DNA of 33,040 bases from Oerskovia rustica (GTDB taxonomy: Bacteria; Actinomycetota; Actinomycetes; Actinomycetales; Cellulomonadaceae): NCBI RefSeq assembly GCF_014836555.1, contig NZ_JACSQQ010000011.1, forward strand, positions 45,865 through 78,904, written 5' to 3'. Below are positions 8,956 to 14,609 of this stretch, piece by piece. Position 1 is the stretch's first letter; each line of letters opens with the position of its first letter. The position numbers and the translations under genes were made by a program. The notes below the pieces were generated by a model. It saw only the letters and a list, made by a program, of their open reading frames with translations, had not been told where the DNA came from and searched no databases.

Positions 8956-9611
8956 GCCTCGGCCTGCTCGTCGCGTGCGTGGTGTGGGTCGGGCTCGCGC
9001 CGCCCGGGCGGTCCGCGGTGGAGGTCGCCGGTGGGCGTCCGGCCCGCGGAGTCCGAGGAGCCCGGCTGTTCGCGTGGCGGCGCACGGCAGCGACGTCCTC
9101 GGTGCGTCTCGTCGTCGCGCACGTCGCCTCGCTGCTGCGTGCAGGGGCCGCCCCCGGAGCCGCCTGGGTCTCGGCCGCCGGGGTACGCGTCGACCAGCAG
9201 GGGGTGCCCGACCGCGGCGACCTGCTCGCCGTGGTGGGGGCCCGCGGATCGGTCGAGGCCGAGGGACAGGTCGCCGCGGTCGTCGGGGCGAGCCGACTGG
9301 CCGCCGACGTCGGCGCGCCGCTCGGCGAGGTCCTGGAGTCGATCGCGCGGGCGCTCGCGGCCGAGTCCGAGGCCCGGGCCGACCGAGAGGCCTCGCTCGC
9401 GGGACCCGCCGCGACGGCGCGCGTGCTGCTGTGGCTGCCGCTCGTCGGGGTGCTGCTCGGGGTCGCGCTGGGGGTGGACCCGCTCGCGACGGCACTCGGC
9501 GGGGGCGTGGGGTCTGCCGGGCTGCTCGCGGGCGCGGTGCTCCTCCTCGTCGGTCGTCGGTGGTCGGGGCGTCTCGTGGCACGAGCCCGTGCGGTGGGGG
9601 CGCCGCCGTGA
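8952..9611 (+). CDS. tadB: TadB-like inner-membrane platform protein
   Basis: 219-residue membrane protein of the type II secretion F-domain kind, which forms with TadC the platform turned by TadA. A hydrophobic segment lies at 2-16, and two C-terminal membrane helices at about 155-175 and 185-201. The cytoplasmic F domain lies between (ARLFAWRRTAATSSVRLVVAHVASLLRAGAAPGAAW..., SRLAADVGAPLGEVLESIARAL). Assignment to TadB rests on order and topology, since these small actinobacterial versions are diverged. Start GTG 8952 and stop 9611 each overlap the neighbouring gene by 4 nt. Confidence 0.85.
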   Translation: MSLGLLVACVVWVGLAPPGRSAVEVAGGRPARGVRGARLFAWRRTAATSSVRLVVAHVASLLRAGAAPGAAWVSAAGVRVDQQGVPDRGDLLAVVGARGSVEAEGQVAAVVGASRLAADVGAPLGEVLESIARALAAESEARADREASLAGPAATARVLLWLPLVGVLLGVALGVDPLATALGGGVGSAGLLAGAVLLLVGRRWSGRLVARARAVGAPP

Positions 9612-10204
9612 GCGCGTGGTCCCCGGTCGTCGACTGGCCCGTGGTCGTCGCGGTCGCGTGCGGGTGCCTCGTCGCGTCGAGCGCGTGGTGGGTCGCGCGG
9701 GCGGGTGTCGGGGTGCGGCTCGACGAGCTCACGAGGGGTGGGCGTGCGGCGGGGAGCCGGACAGGGCCCGCGGGCCCCGTGGAGATCGGAGTCCTGCTCG
9801 AGCTGCTCGGGGCCGCGGTCCGGGCCGGGACGAGCGTCCCGCGTGCGCTCGGGGCCGTGGGGCAGGCCATCGGAGGGCCCGACGGCGCCGCGCTCGCCCG
9901 CGCGGGGGCTGCGGTCGTGCTCGGCGCAGGGTGGGCCGAGGCGTGGGTCGGCGCGCCTGCCCGGTTGGCCGTGGTGCAGTCTGCGCTGGGGCTCGCGTGG
10001 GAGCAGGGAGCGGCGCCGGGGGAGGCGTTGCGCGCGGCGGGCGAGCAGCTGCGCAGCGACCAGCAGGCCGCTGCGCGTCAGGCCGCGGCGCGGCTCGCGG
10101 TGCACCTCGTGCTGCCGCTCGGCGTGTGCTTCCTGCCGGCGTTCGTCCTCATCGGTCTGCTGCCCGTGCTGCTGTCGCTGGGGGGCGGGGTGCTGGGGAA
10201 CTGA
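9608..10204 (+). CDS. tadC: TadC-like inner-membrane platform protein
   Basis: 198 residues with one N-terminal membrane helix (about 10-30), an F domain (VEIGVLLELLGAAVRAGTSVPRALGAVGQA...) and a C-terminal hydrophobic hairpin (163-193, containing LPAFVLIGLLPVLLSLGGG). It pairs with TadB as the pilus assembly platform. The start overlaps tadB by 4 nt. It is the last gene of the first half of the Tad operon; 35 nt after its stop comes the 3' end of the convergent ECF sigma factor gene. In mycobacterial relatives the pilin-like gene would follow here. Confidence 0.85.
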   Translation: MSAWSPVVDWPVVVAVACGCLVASSAWWVARAGVGVRLDELTRGGRAAGSRTGPAGPVEIGVLLELLGAAVRAGTSVPRALGAVGQAIGGPDGAALARAGAAVVLGAGWAEAWVGAPARLAVVQSALGLAWEQGAAPGEALRAAGEQLRSDQQAAARQAAARLAVHLVLPLGVCFLPAFVLIGLLPVLLSLGGGVLGN

Positions 10205-10239
10205 GCGGCTTGGGGTCACCGACGCGGCGCATGCAGGGA

Positions 10240-11517
10240 TCACCGCCGTGCGGCCGCGCGCACCTCGGCCAACCGCCGCGCCAGGTGCTCACGCTCGGCC
10301 GCGTTGCCGCAGCGCCGGACGGCCTCCTCGAAGAACGCGGCGGCCTCCGCCGGCCGGGCGGCCCGCGCCAGCAGCTCGGCCCGCGTCGCGGGCAGCCGGT
10401 GGTTCGTCCGCAGGACCTCGTCGATGCCCTCGAAGTCGTCGATCAGTGCGAGGGCGGCGACCGGCCCCTGGGCCTCGGCGACCGCCACCGACCTCGCGAG
10501 CCGCACCATGGCCGAGCCCGTGGCCACCTCCAGCTCCGCGTACAGGTCGGCGATCGCACCCCAGTCGGTGTCGGTGGCACGTCCCGCGACAGCGTGCGCG
10601 GCGGCGATCGACGCCTGGAGGCGGTACTCGTGCGCGAGGCCCGCGACGTCGTCGGGCACGGACGCGAGCAGCGCGAGGCCCGACGTGATCTCCTCACCGT
10701 GCCACCGCGACCTGTCCTGGTCCGCGAGCAGCACGAGCGACCCGTCCGCCGCGGTCCGTGCGTCCCGGCGCGAGTGCTGGAGCACCATGAGCGCCAGCAG
10801 CGCACGCACCACCGGGCGGTCCGGCAGCAGCTCGTCGAGCAGGCGACCCAGGCGGATCGCCTCGCCCGCGAGCGCGACCCGCAGGACGTCGGTCCCCGTG
10901 CCCGGCGCGTAGCCCGCGGTGAAGGTCAGGTACAGGACCGAGGCGACGTCGTCGAGCCGCTCGCCCAGCCGCTCGGGCGGCGGGACCTCGAACGGGATGC
11001 CCGCCGCGACCAAGCGCTTCTTCGCGCGCGTCAGGCGAGCGGCCATGGTCGAGTCCTGGACCAGGAAGAGGCGCGCGATGTCCGGGACCGGCAGACCCGC
11101 GACGAACCGCAGCGTCAGCGCCGTGCGCGCCTCGACAGACAGCGCCGGGTGGCAGCACGAGAACACGAGCCGCAGCCGTTCGTCGGGCAGGTGCGCGCCG
11201 TCGTCGGGCGGGCCGGGCACTCGCTCCGAGGCGTCCGCCGCGGACCTCGCCGCCACGATCATGAGCGGGACCTTCTGGACGGCGACAGCCTCCGCGCGCA
11301 GGCGGTCGAGGACCCGCCGCCCGGCCGCGGTGCGCAGCCAGGCGGCGGGGGAGTCCGGCACGCCGTCGGCGGGCCAGGTGCGGGCCGCAGCGGCGAACGC
11401 GTCCGCGAGCGCGTCCTCGGCGAGGTCGGGGCGGCGGTAGCGCGCGATGAGCATCGCGAGCAACCGCGCCCAGTGCTCCCGCCAGGCGGCCGAGAGCGCG
11501 TCGCCCGCCTCCGTCAC
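10240..11517 (-). CDS. ECF42-group RNA polymerase sigma factor
   Basis: 425-residue extracytoplasmic-function sigma factor with a long C-terminal extension. Sigma-2 lies at about 10-78, sigma-4 at about 113-170 (LVFSCCHPALSVEARTALTLR, LPVPDIARLFLVQDSTMAARL is the helix-turn-helix). The DUF6596/TPR-like extension covers 180-425 (VLYLTFTAGYAP at 194-205), which in this group is thought to replace a separate anti-sigma factor. ECF42 genes are typically adjacent to YCII/DGPF proteins, as here. Start GTG 11517 has GGAG upstream; it lies 22 nt after the YCII gene, so the three genes form one operon read from the promoter at 12341-12369. The signal sensed is unknown. Confidence 0.93.
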   Translation of the reverse strand: MTEAGDALSAAWREHWARLLAMLIARYRRPDLAEDALADAFAAAARTWPADGVPDSPAAWLRTAAGRRVLDRLRAEAVAVQKVPLMIVAARSAADASERVPGPPDDGAHLPDERLRLVFSCCHPALSVEARTALTLRFVAGLPVPDIARLFLVQDSTMAARLTRAKKRLVAAGIPFEVPPPERLGERLDDVASVLYLTFTAGYAPGTGTDVLRVALAGEAIRLGRLLDELLPDRPVVRALLALMVLQHSRRDARTAADGSLVLLADQDRSRWHGEEITSGLALLASVPDDVAGLAHEYRLQASIAAAHAVAGRATDTDWGAIADLYAELEVATGSAMVRLARSVAVAEAQGPVAALALIDDFEGIDEVLRTNHRLPATRAELLARAARPAEAAAFFEEAVRRCGNAAEREHLARRLAEVRAAARR

Positions 11518-11539
11518 CCGTGGTCTCCGAGGCGCCGGC

Positions 11540-11887
11540 TCACAGGTCGTCCACGTCCACGACCGGGCGCAGCTCGACCGTGTACTGCGGCAGGAGGGCG
11601 ACGGCCTCGATCGCGGTGTCGATGCTGGGCAGGTCCGCGAGGTAGACCCCGCCGAGCTGCTCGGTCAGCTCGGCGTACGGGCCCTCGGTCACGACGACGT
11701 CGCCACCGCGGCGCCGGACCGTGGTCGCCGCCGAGACCGTGCTCAGCGCCTCGGCGGCCTCCAGCGTCCCGCGCTCATGGAGGAACGCCGCGAACTGGTC
11801 GTGCTGCACCATGTACCGGGACCGCTCCTCCGCGGAGGCCGCGGCCCAGACCTGCTCGTCCTCGTACAGCAGGAACATGACCTTCAC
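11540..11887 (-). CDS. YCII/DGPF-domain protein 1
   Basis: 115-residue single-domain protein of the YCII-related (DGPF) family, a dimeric alpha/beta ferredoxin-like fold. It begins MKVMFLLYEDEQVW and carries the family block VTEGPYAELTEQLGGVYLAD, with the name-giving DGPF present as EGPY. Family members accompany ECF42 sigma factors; their biochemical role is not established. GTG 11887 is preferred because GGAGG sits a few bases upstream within the end of the preceding gene; only 3 nt separate the two YCII genes, implying coupling. Confidence 0.9.
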   Translation of the reverse strand: MKVMFLLYEDEQVWAAASAEERSRYMVQHDQFAAFLHERGTLEAAEALSTVSAATTVRRRGGDVVVTEGPYAELTEQLGGVYLADLPSIDTAIEAVALLPQYTVELRPVVDVDDL

Positions 11888-11890
11888 GGG

Positions 11891-12301
11891 TCAGACCTCC
11901 ACGCCGGCGGTCGACGCGACGGCAGCCTCGGGGTCGGTCGCGCCGTCGGTCCCGCCGTGGTCGACCGTGGGGCGGATCTCGTACGTGCAGCCGTCGCCCG
12001 CGAACACCTCGTCGATGATCGTCGCGAGCCCGGGGAGGTCGTCGCTCACGACCAGGTAGAGGCCGCCGATCTGCTCGGCGAGCTCGGTGAACGGGCCCTC
12101 GGTCGTCCCGACGCCCGGGCGGACCAGGGTCGCCGTCCCGGCAGCCTCGAGCTCGACGCCGCCCGTGATGCGGTGCCCCTCGGCGACGACGCGGCGCGAG
12201 AACTCGTCGTGCTGGGCCATGATCTCCGCGGCCAGGTCCGGACGCATCGCGGGCGTGCCGTCCTCCGGGGCGTGGATGAGGATCGCGTACTCGGTGCTCA
12301 T
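11891..12301 (-). CDS. YCII/DGPF-domain protein 2
   Basis: 136 residues, a second YCII-type protein and first gene of the ECF42 operon. It begins MSTEYAILIHAPEDGTP and has the block TEGPFTELAEQIGGLYLV (EGPF variant), closer to the consensus than its neighbour. It ends in an acidic, low-complexity tail (GGTDGATDPEAAVASTAG). ATG 12301 has a strong Shine-Dalgarno GGAGGA about 5 nt upstream. It is the expected main target of the ECF42 promoter 32 nt or more upstream. Function is unknown. Confidence 0.9.
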   Translation of the reverse strand: MSTEYAILIHAPEDGTPAMRPDLAAEIMAQHDEFSRRVVAEGHRITGGVELEAAGTATLVRPGVGTTEGPFTELAEQIGGLYLVVSDDLPGLATIIDEVFAGDGCTYEIRPTVDHGGTDGATDPEAAVASTAGVEV

Positions 12302-12340
12302 GATTCCTCCAGATGAGTGGGTGGTGGGTCCTTCATCACG

Positions 12341-12369
12341 ATGACGCGTGACCACCGACGGAATCGACA
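12341..12369 (-). promoter_or_regulatory. predicted ECF42 sigma-factor promoter
   Basis: On the minus strand TGTCGA (12369-12364) is followed after exactly 17 nt by CGTCAT (12346-12341). This agrees with what I recall for ECF42 targets: -35 TGTCGA and a CG-rich -10 (CGTC type) in front of DGPF genes. The predicted start near 12333 leaves a leader of about 32 nt with a strong Shine-Dalgarno. It implies positive autoregulation of the cassette. Confidence 0.75.
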
Positions 12370-12421
12370 GCCGCTGCCGACCAGTCTCGCGGGAAGAGGT
12401 GGCGGTCGCGCGGAGAACCGG

Positions 12422-12445
12422 ACACGGGTTGACCGGTACCCGTGT
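12422..12445. promoter_or_regulatory. inverted repeat before the epoxide hydrolase
   Basis: ACACGGGT (12422-12429) and ACCCGTGT (12438-12445) are perfect 8-nt arms around an 8-nt spacer; the centre contains ACCGGT. It lies 13 nt before the epoxide hydrolase ATG, suited to an operator for a dimeric repressor. A TTGACC string overlaps the left arm. Confidence 0.5.
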
Positions 12446-12458
12446 GCACCATGGCGGC

Positions 12459-13415
12459 ATGAACCCACCGAGTCACCGTCTCCCCGACTTCCCCGAGCCC
12501 ACCCTGGTAGCCGTCAACGGCGTGGAGCTCGAAGTCTTCGAAGCAGGCAGGCACAACGCGGGGCGGCCCGTCGTGCTGTGCCACGGCTGGCCGGAGCACG
12601 CCTACTCCTGGCGCCACCAGGTGCCCGCACTCGTCGCCGCGGGCTATCACGTCATCGTCCCGAACCAGCGCGGCTACGGCGGCTCGTCCCGGCCGGCCGA
12701 CGTGACCGAGTACGACATCGAGCACCTGTCCGGAGACCTGGTCGCGCTCCTCGACCACTACGGCTACGAGGACGCCACGTTCGTCGGTCACGACTGGGGA
12801 GCGTTCGTCGTCTGGGGGCTGACCCTGCTGCACCCCCACCGGGTCAACCGGGTGATCAACCTGAGCCTGCCCTACCAGGAGCGTGGTGAGCGGCCTTGGA
12901 TCGAAGTCATGGAAGAGGCGCTGGGCGGGGACTTCTACTTCGTCCACTTCAACCGCCGGCCGGGCGTCGCGGACGCCGTGCTCGACGAGAACGCGTCCCG
13001 GTTCCTGCGGAACCTGTACCGGAAGAACGAGCCGCTCAGAGCGCCCGAGCCGGGCATGGCATTGATGCAGCTCGCCAGGGCGGAGGTGCCGCTCGGCGAG
13101 CCCGTCATGAGTGACGCCGAGCTGGCCGTCTTCGTGGCCGCCTTCGAGGCGACAGGCTTCACGGGCAGCATCAACTGGTACAGGAACCTCGACCGCAACT
13201 GGCGCCTGCTCGCTGACGTGGACCCCGTCGTCAAGCAGCCCGCGCTCATGATCTACGGCTCCAGGGACATGGTCGCGAGGTCGGAGAGGCTCGCCGAGCT
13301 CGTGCCCGACGTGGACGTGGTCGACCTGGACTGCGGTCACTGGATCCAGCAGGAGCTGCCGGAGGAGACGAACCGGATGATCCTCACCTGGCTGGCGCAG
13401 CAGGACGCAACCTAG
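12459..13415 (+). CDS. epoxide hydrolase-like alpha/beta hydrolase
   Basis: 318-residue alpha/beta-hydrolase of the soluble epoxide hydrolase type, opening epoxides to diols. Motifs: oxyanion HGWPEH (42-47), strand NQRGYGGSSRP (69-79), nucleophile elbow VGHDWGAFV with Asp112 as nucleophile, lid-domain tyrosine in the block GSINWYRN (236-243, Tyr241), acid residue probably Asp270 (YGSRDM) and base His294 (GHWIQQE). An Asp rather than Ser nucleophile distinguishes it from esterases. Haloalkane dehalogenase is the alternative, but HGWP plus the lid tyrosine favour epoxide hydrolase. ATG 12459 is chosen from family alignment; it has no good Shine-Dalgarno and the frame is open further up. It is divergent from the ECF42 operon, and 164 nt before the pilin-like gene. 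Confidence 0.9.
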   Translation: MNPPSHRLPDFPEPTLVAVNGVELEVFEAGRHNAGRPVVLCHGWPEHAYSWRHQVPALVAAGYHVIVPNQRGYGGSSRPADVTEYDIEHLSGDLVALLDHYGYEDATFVGHDWGAFVVWGLTLLHPHRVNRVINLSLPYQERGERPWIEVMEEALGGDFYFVHFNRRPGVADAVLDENASRFLRNLYRKNEPLRAPEPGMALMQLARAEVPLGEPVMSDAELAVFVAAFEATGFTGSINWYRNLDRNWRLLADVDPVVKQPALMIYGSRDMVARSERLAELVPDVDVVDLDCGHWIQQELPEETNRMILTWLAQQDAT

Positions 13416-13421
13416 CGGCTC

Positions 13422-13449
13422 GGGAGGGGCCTGGTGGGAGGGGCCTGGC
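13422..13449. repeat. 14-bp tandem duplication
   Basis: GGGAGGGGCCTGGT (13422-13435) is followed directly by GGGAGGGGCCTGGC (13436-13449); 13 of 14 bases agree. It lies right after the epoxide hydrolase stop, at the right-hand edge of the block that splits the Tad locus. Confidence 0.8.
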
Positions 13450-13451
13450 CG

Positions 13452-13529
13452 TCCACAGGCCGTCTGCGGGGCCCTCGCTCCACAGCGGCGCCGCTCGGTC
13501 CAGCGGGCCGGGTCTCGGGCCCGCCACAG
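13452..13529. promoter_or_regulatory. CCACAG motif cluster before the pilin-like gene
   Basis: TCCACAGG at 13452-13459, TCCACAGC at 13479-13486 and CCACAG at 13524-13529. They match the pair before the first half of the Tad operon (6909-6942). No convincing -10 is visible, but this gap must hold the promoter for the second half unless it is read from the epoxide hydrolase gene. Confidence 0.35.
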
Positions 13530-13579
13530 TGGGCGGCACGGCGCGCGACAGGCGGGCCACGGACCCGGAGGAGACACCC

Positions 13580-13792
13580 ATGAAGGCTGTGCACGGAGCG
13601 AGAGCGGGGTGGGCGGGGCTGCTCGCTCGCGTCCGCGGCGAGGACCCGGAGGCCGGTCTCGCGACCGCCGAGTACGCGGTGGCGACCATCGCGGCGGTCG
13701 GGTTCGCCGGGCTGCTCATCGCGATCCTCAAGAGCGGCGAGGTGCGCGAGATGCTGCTCGGCATCATCCAGCGCGCCCTGTCGATCGGATGA
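13580..13792 (+). CDS. DUF4244 pilin-like protein of the Tad locus
   Basis: 70-residue peptide of the DUF4244 family, counterpart of Rv3656c, the likely main pilin (Flp-type). The sequence ...EDPEAGLATAEYAVATIAAVGFAGLLI has a class III leader: Gly26 as cleavage site, Glu31 at +5 and Tyr32, followed by a hydrophobic helix (about 33-50). Cleavage would leave a 44-residue mature pilin. It starts at ATG 13580 with GGAGGA 6 nt upstream and overlaps the tadE start by 4 nt (ATGA). No prepilin peptidase lies in the window, so processing must come from elsewhere. Confidence 0.88.
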   Translation: MKAVHGARAGWAGLLARVRGEDPEAGLATAEYAVATIAAVGFAGLLIAILKSGEVREMLLGIIQRALSIG

Positions 13793-14175
13793 GGGTGACG
13801 GCCACCAGTGCGCGGTGGCGGCTCGGGCGCAGGTTCCGCGACCGTGAGCGCGGCACCGTGACCGCCGAGCTCGCGCTCGCGCTGCCTGCGGTCGTCCTCG
13901 TGCTGGTGGCCGTCCTCACGCTCGCCGCGGCGGCGAACGCACAGCTCCAGGCAGCCGACGCCGCGCGCGCCGCCGCCCGGGCCGTCGCGATCGGCGAGGA
14001 CGACGCGGCGGTGCGCGCCGTCGTCGGGCAGGTGGCCGGGCCCGACGCCACGGTGACCGTGGCGCGCGGCGACCCGTGGGTCGAGGTGCGGGTCGCCCAG
14101 CCCGTGGTCGGCGGCTGGTTGTCGCGCTCGCCGCTCCAGGCGCGCGGGGCGGCGGTCGCGTGGAGCGAGCCGTGA
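13789..14175 (+). CDS. TadE-like pseudopilin
   Basis: 128-residue TadE-family protein (Rv3655c type). A basic N-terminus (RWRLGRRFRDRERG) precedes RGTVTAELALALPAVVLVLVA: Gly22 cleavage site, Glu27 at +5, then one membrane helix (about 28-49) and a soluble domain of about 75 residues. It is a minor pilin/pseudopilin of the Tad machine. The ATG at 13789 overlaps the DUF4244 stop; GTG 13795 is a possible alternative. Its stop overlaps the next start (GTGA), so the three genes are coupled. Confidence 0.88.
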   Translation: MRVTATSARWRLGRRFRDRERGTVTAELALALPAVVLVLVAVLTLAAAANAQLQAADAARAAARAVAIGEDDAAVRAVVGQVAGPDATVTVARGDPWVEVRVAQPVVGGWLSRSPLQARGAAVAWSEP

Positions 14176-14525
14176 GGCCGCGCGACCGCGGCTCGGGAAC
14201 CGTGCTGGCGCTCGGCCTCATCGCGGTCGCCCTGGTGCTGGGGCTCGCCCTCGCGGCGCTCGCCTCGGCCCAGGGGGCCCGCGGCAGGGCGCAGGCGGCG
14301 GCCGACCTCGCAGCGCTCGCCGCGGCGACCGCCCTCCAGCGAGGGTGGGAGGCCTGCCCGACGGCGCGGGAGACCGCGGAGCGCAACGGCGCCGTGGTCG
14401 TGGCCTGCGACGAGCAGGGGGACGGCGTCGTCCGGGTCGACGTCACGCGCGAGGCGAGGGGGTGGGCCGGGGTGCTGGGCACCGCGCGGGCCGCGGCACG
14501 CGCGGGACCCGCGTCGGCGCGGTGA
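14172..14525 (+). CDS. TadE/TadG-like 'helicase/secretion neighborhood' protein
   Basis: 117 residues, counterpart of Rv3654c and of family TIGR03816. It begins MRPRDRGSGTVLALGLIAVALVLGLALAAL, a basic N-terminus and one membrane helix (9-32), then the TadG-type block ARGRAQAAADLAALAAATAL (36-55) and a short extracytoplasmic domain with two cysteines (62 and 79) that may pair. Unlike its two neighbours it has no Glu at +5 after the glycine, so it may be inserted without prepilin cleavage. It is the last gene of the second Tad half; a long inverted repeat follows. Confidence 0.82.
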   Translation: MRPRDRGSGTVLALGLIAVALVLGLALAALASAQGARGRAQAAADLAALAAATALQRGWEACPTARETAERNGAVVVACDEQGDGVVRVDVTREARGWAGVLGTARAAARAGPASAR

Positions 14526-14540
14526 GCGGTCGCCGACCGG

Positions 14541-14597
14541 TGAGTGCATGACTCGGCTGCGACACACCCGGCGAGTCGTGGCCGAATCATGCACTCA
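14541..14597. terminator. long inverted repeat between convergent Tad and helicase genes
   Basis: Arms of 23 nt (14541-14563 and 14575-14597) pair at 20 positions around an 11-nt loop; two of the three mismatches are G-T wobbles. The arm begins GAGTGCATGACTCGG. It fills the gap between two convergent stop codons, so a bidirectional terminator is the natural reading. It shares GAGTG-N5-TTCGG with the repeat at 2324-2386. Confidence 0.75.
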
Positions 14598-14609
14598 GCG
14601 CACGAGGCG

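Noticed and set aside
12348-12458. Earlier start (12348) for the epoxide hydrolase
   Set aside because: The extra 37 residues are unlike the family and would overlap the ECF42 promoter and the inverted repeat.
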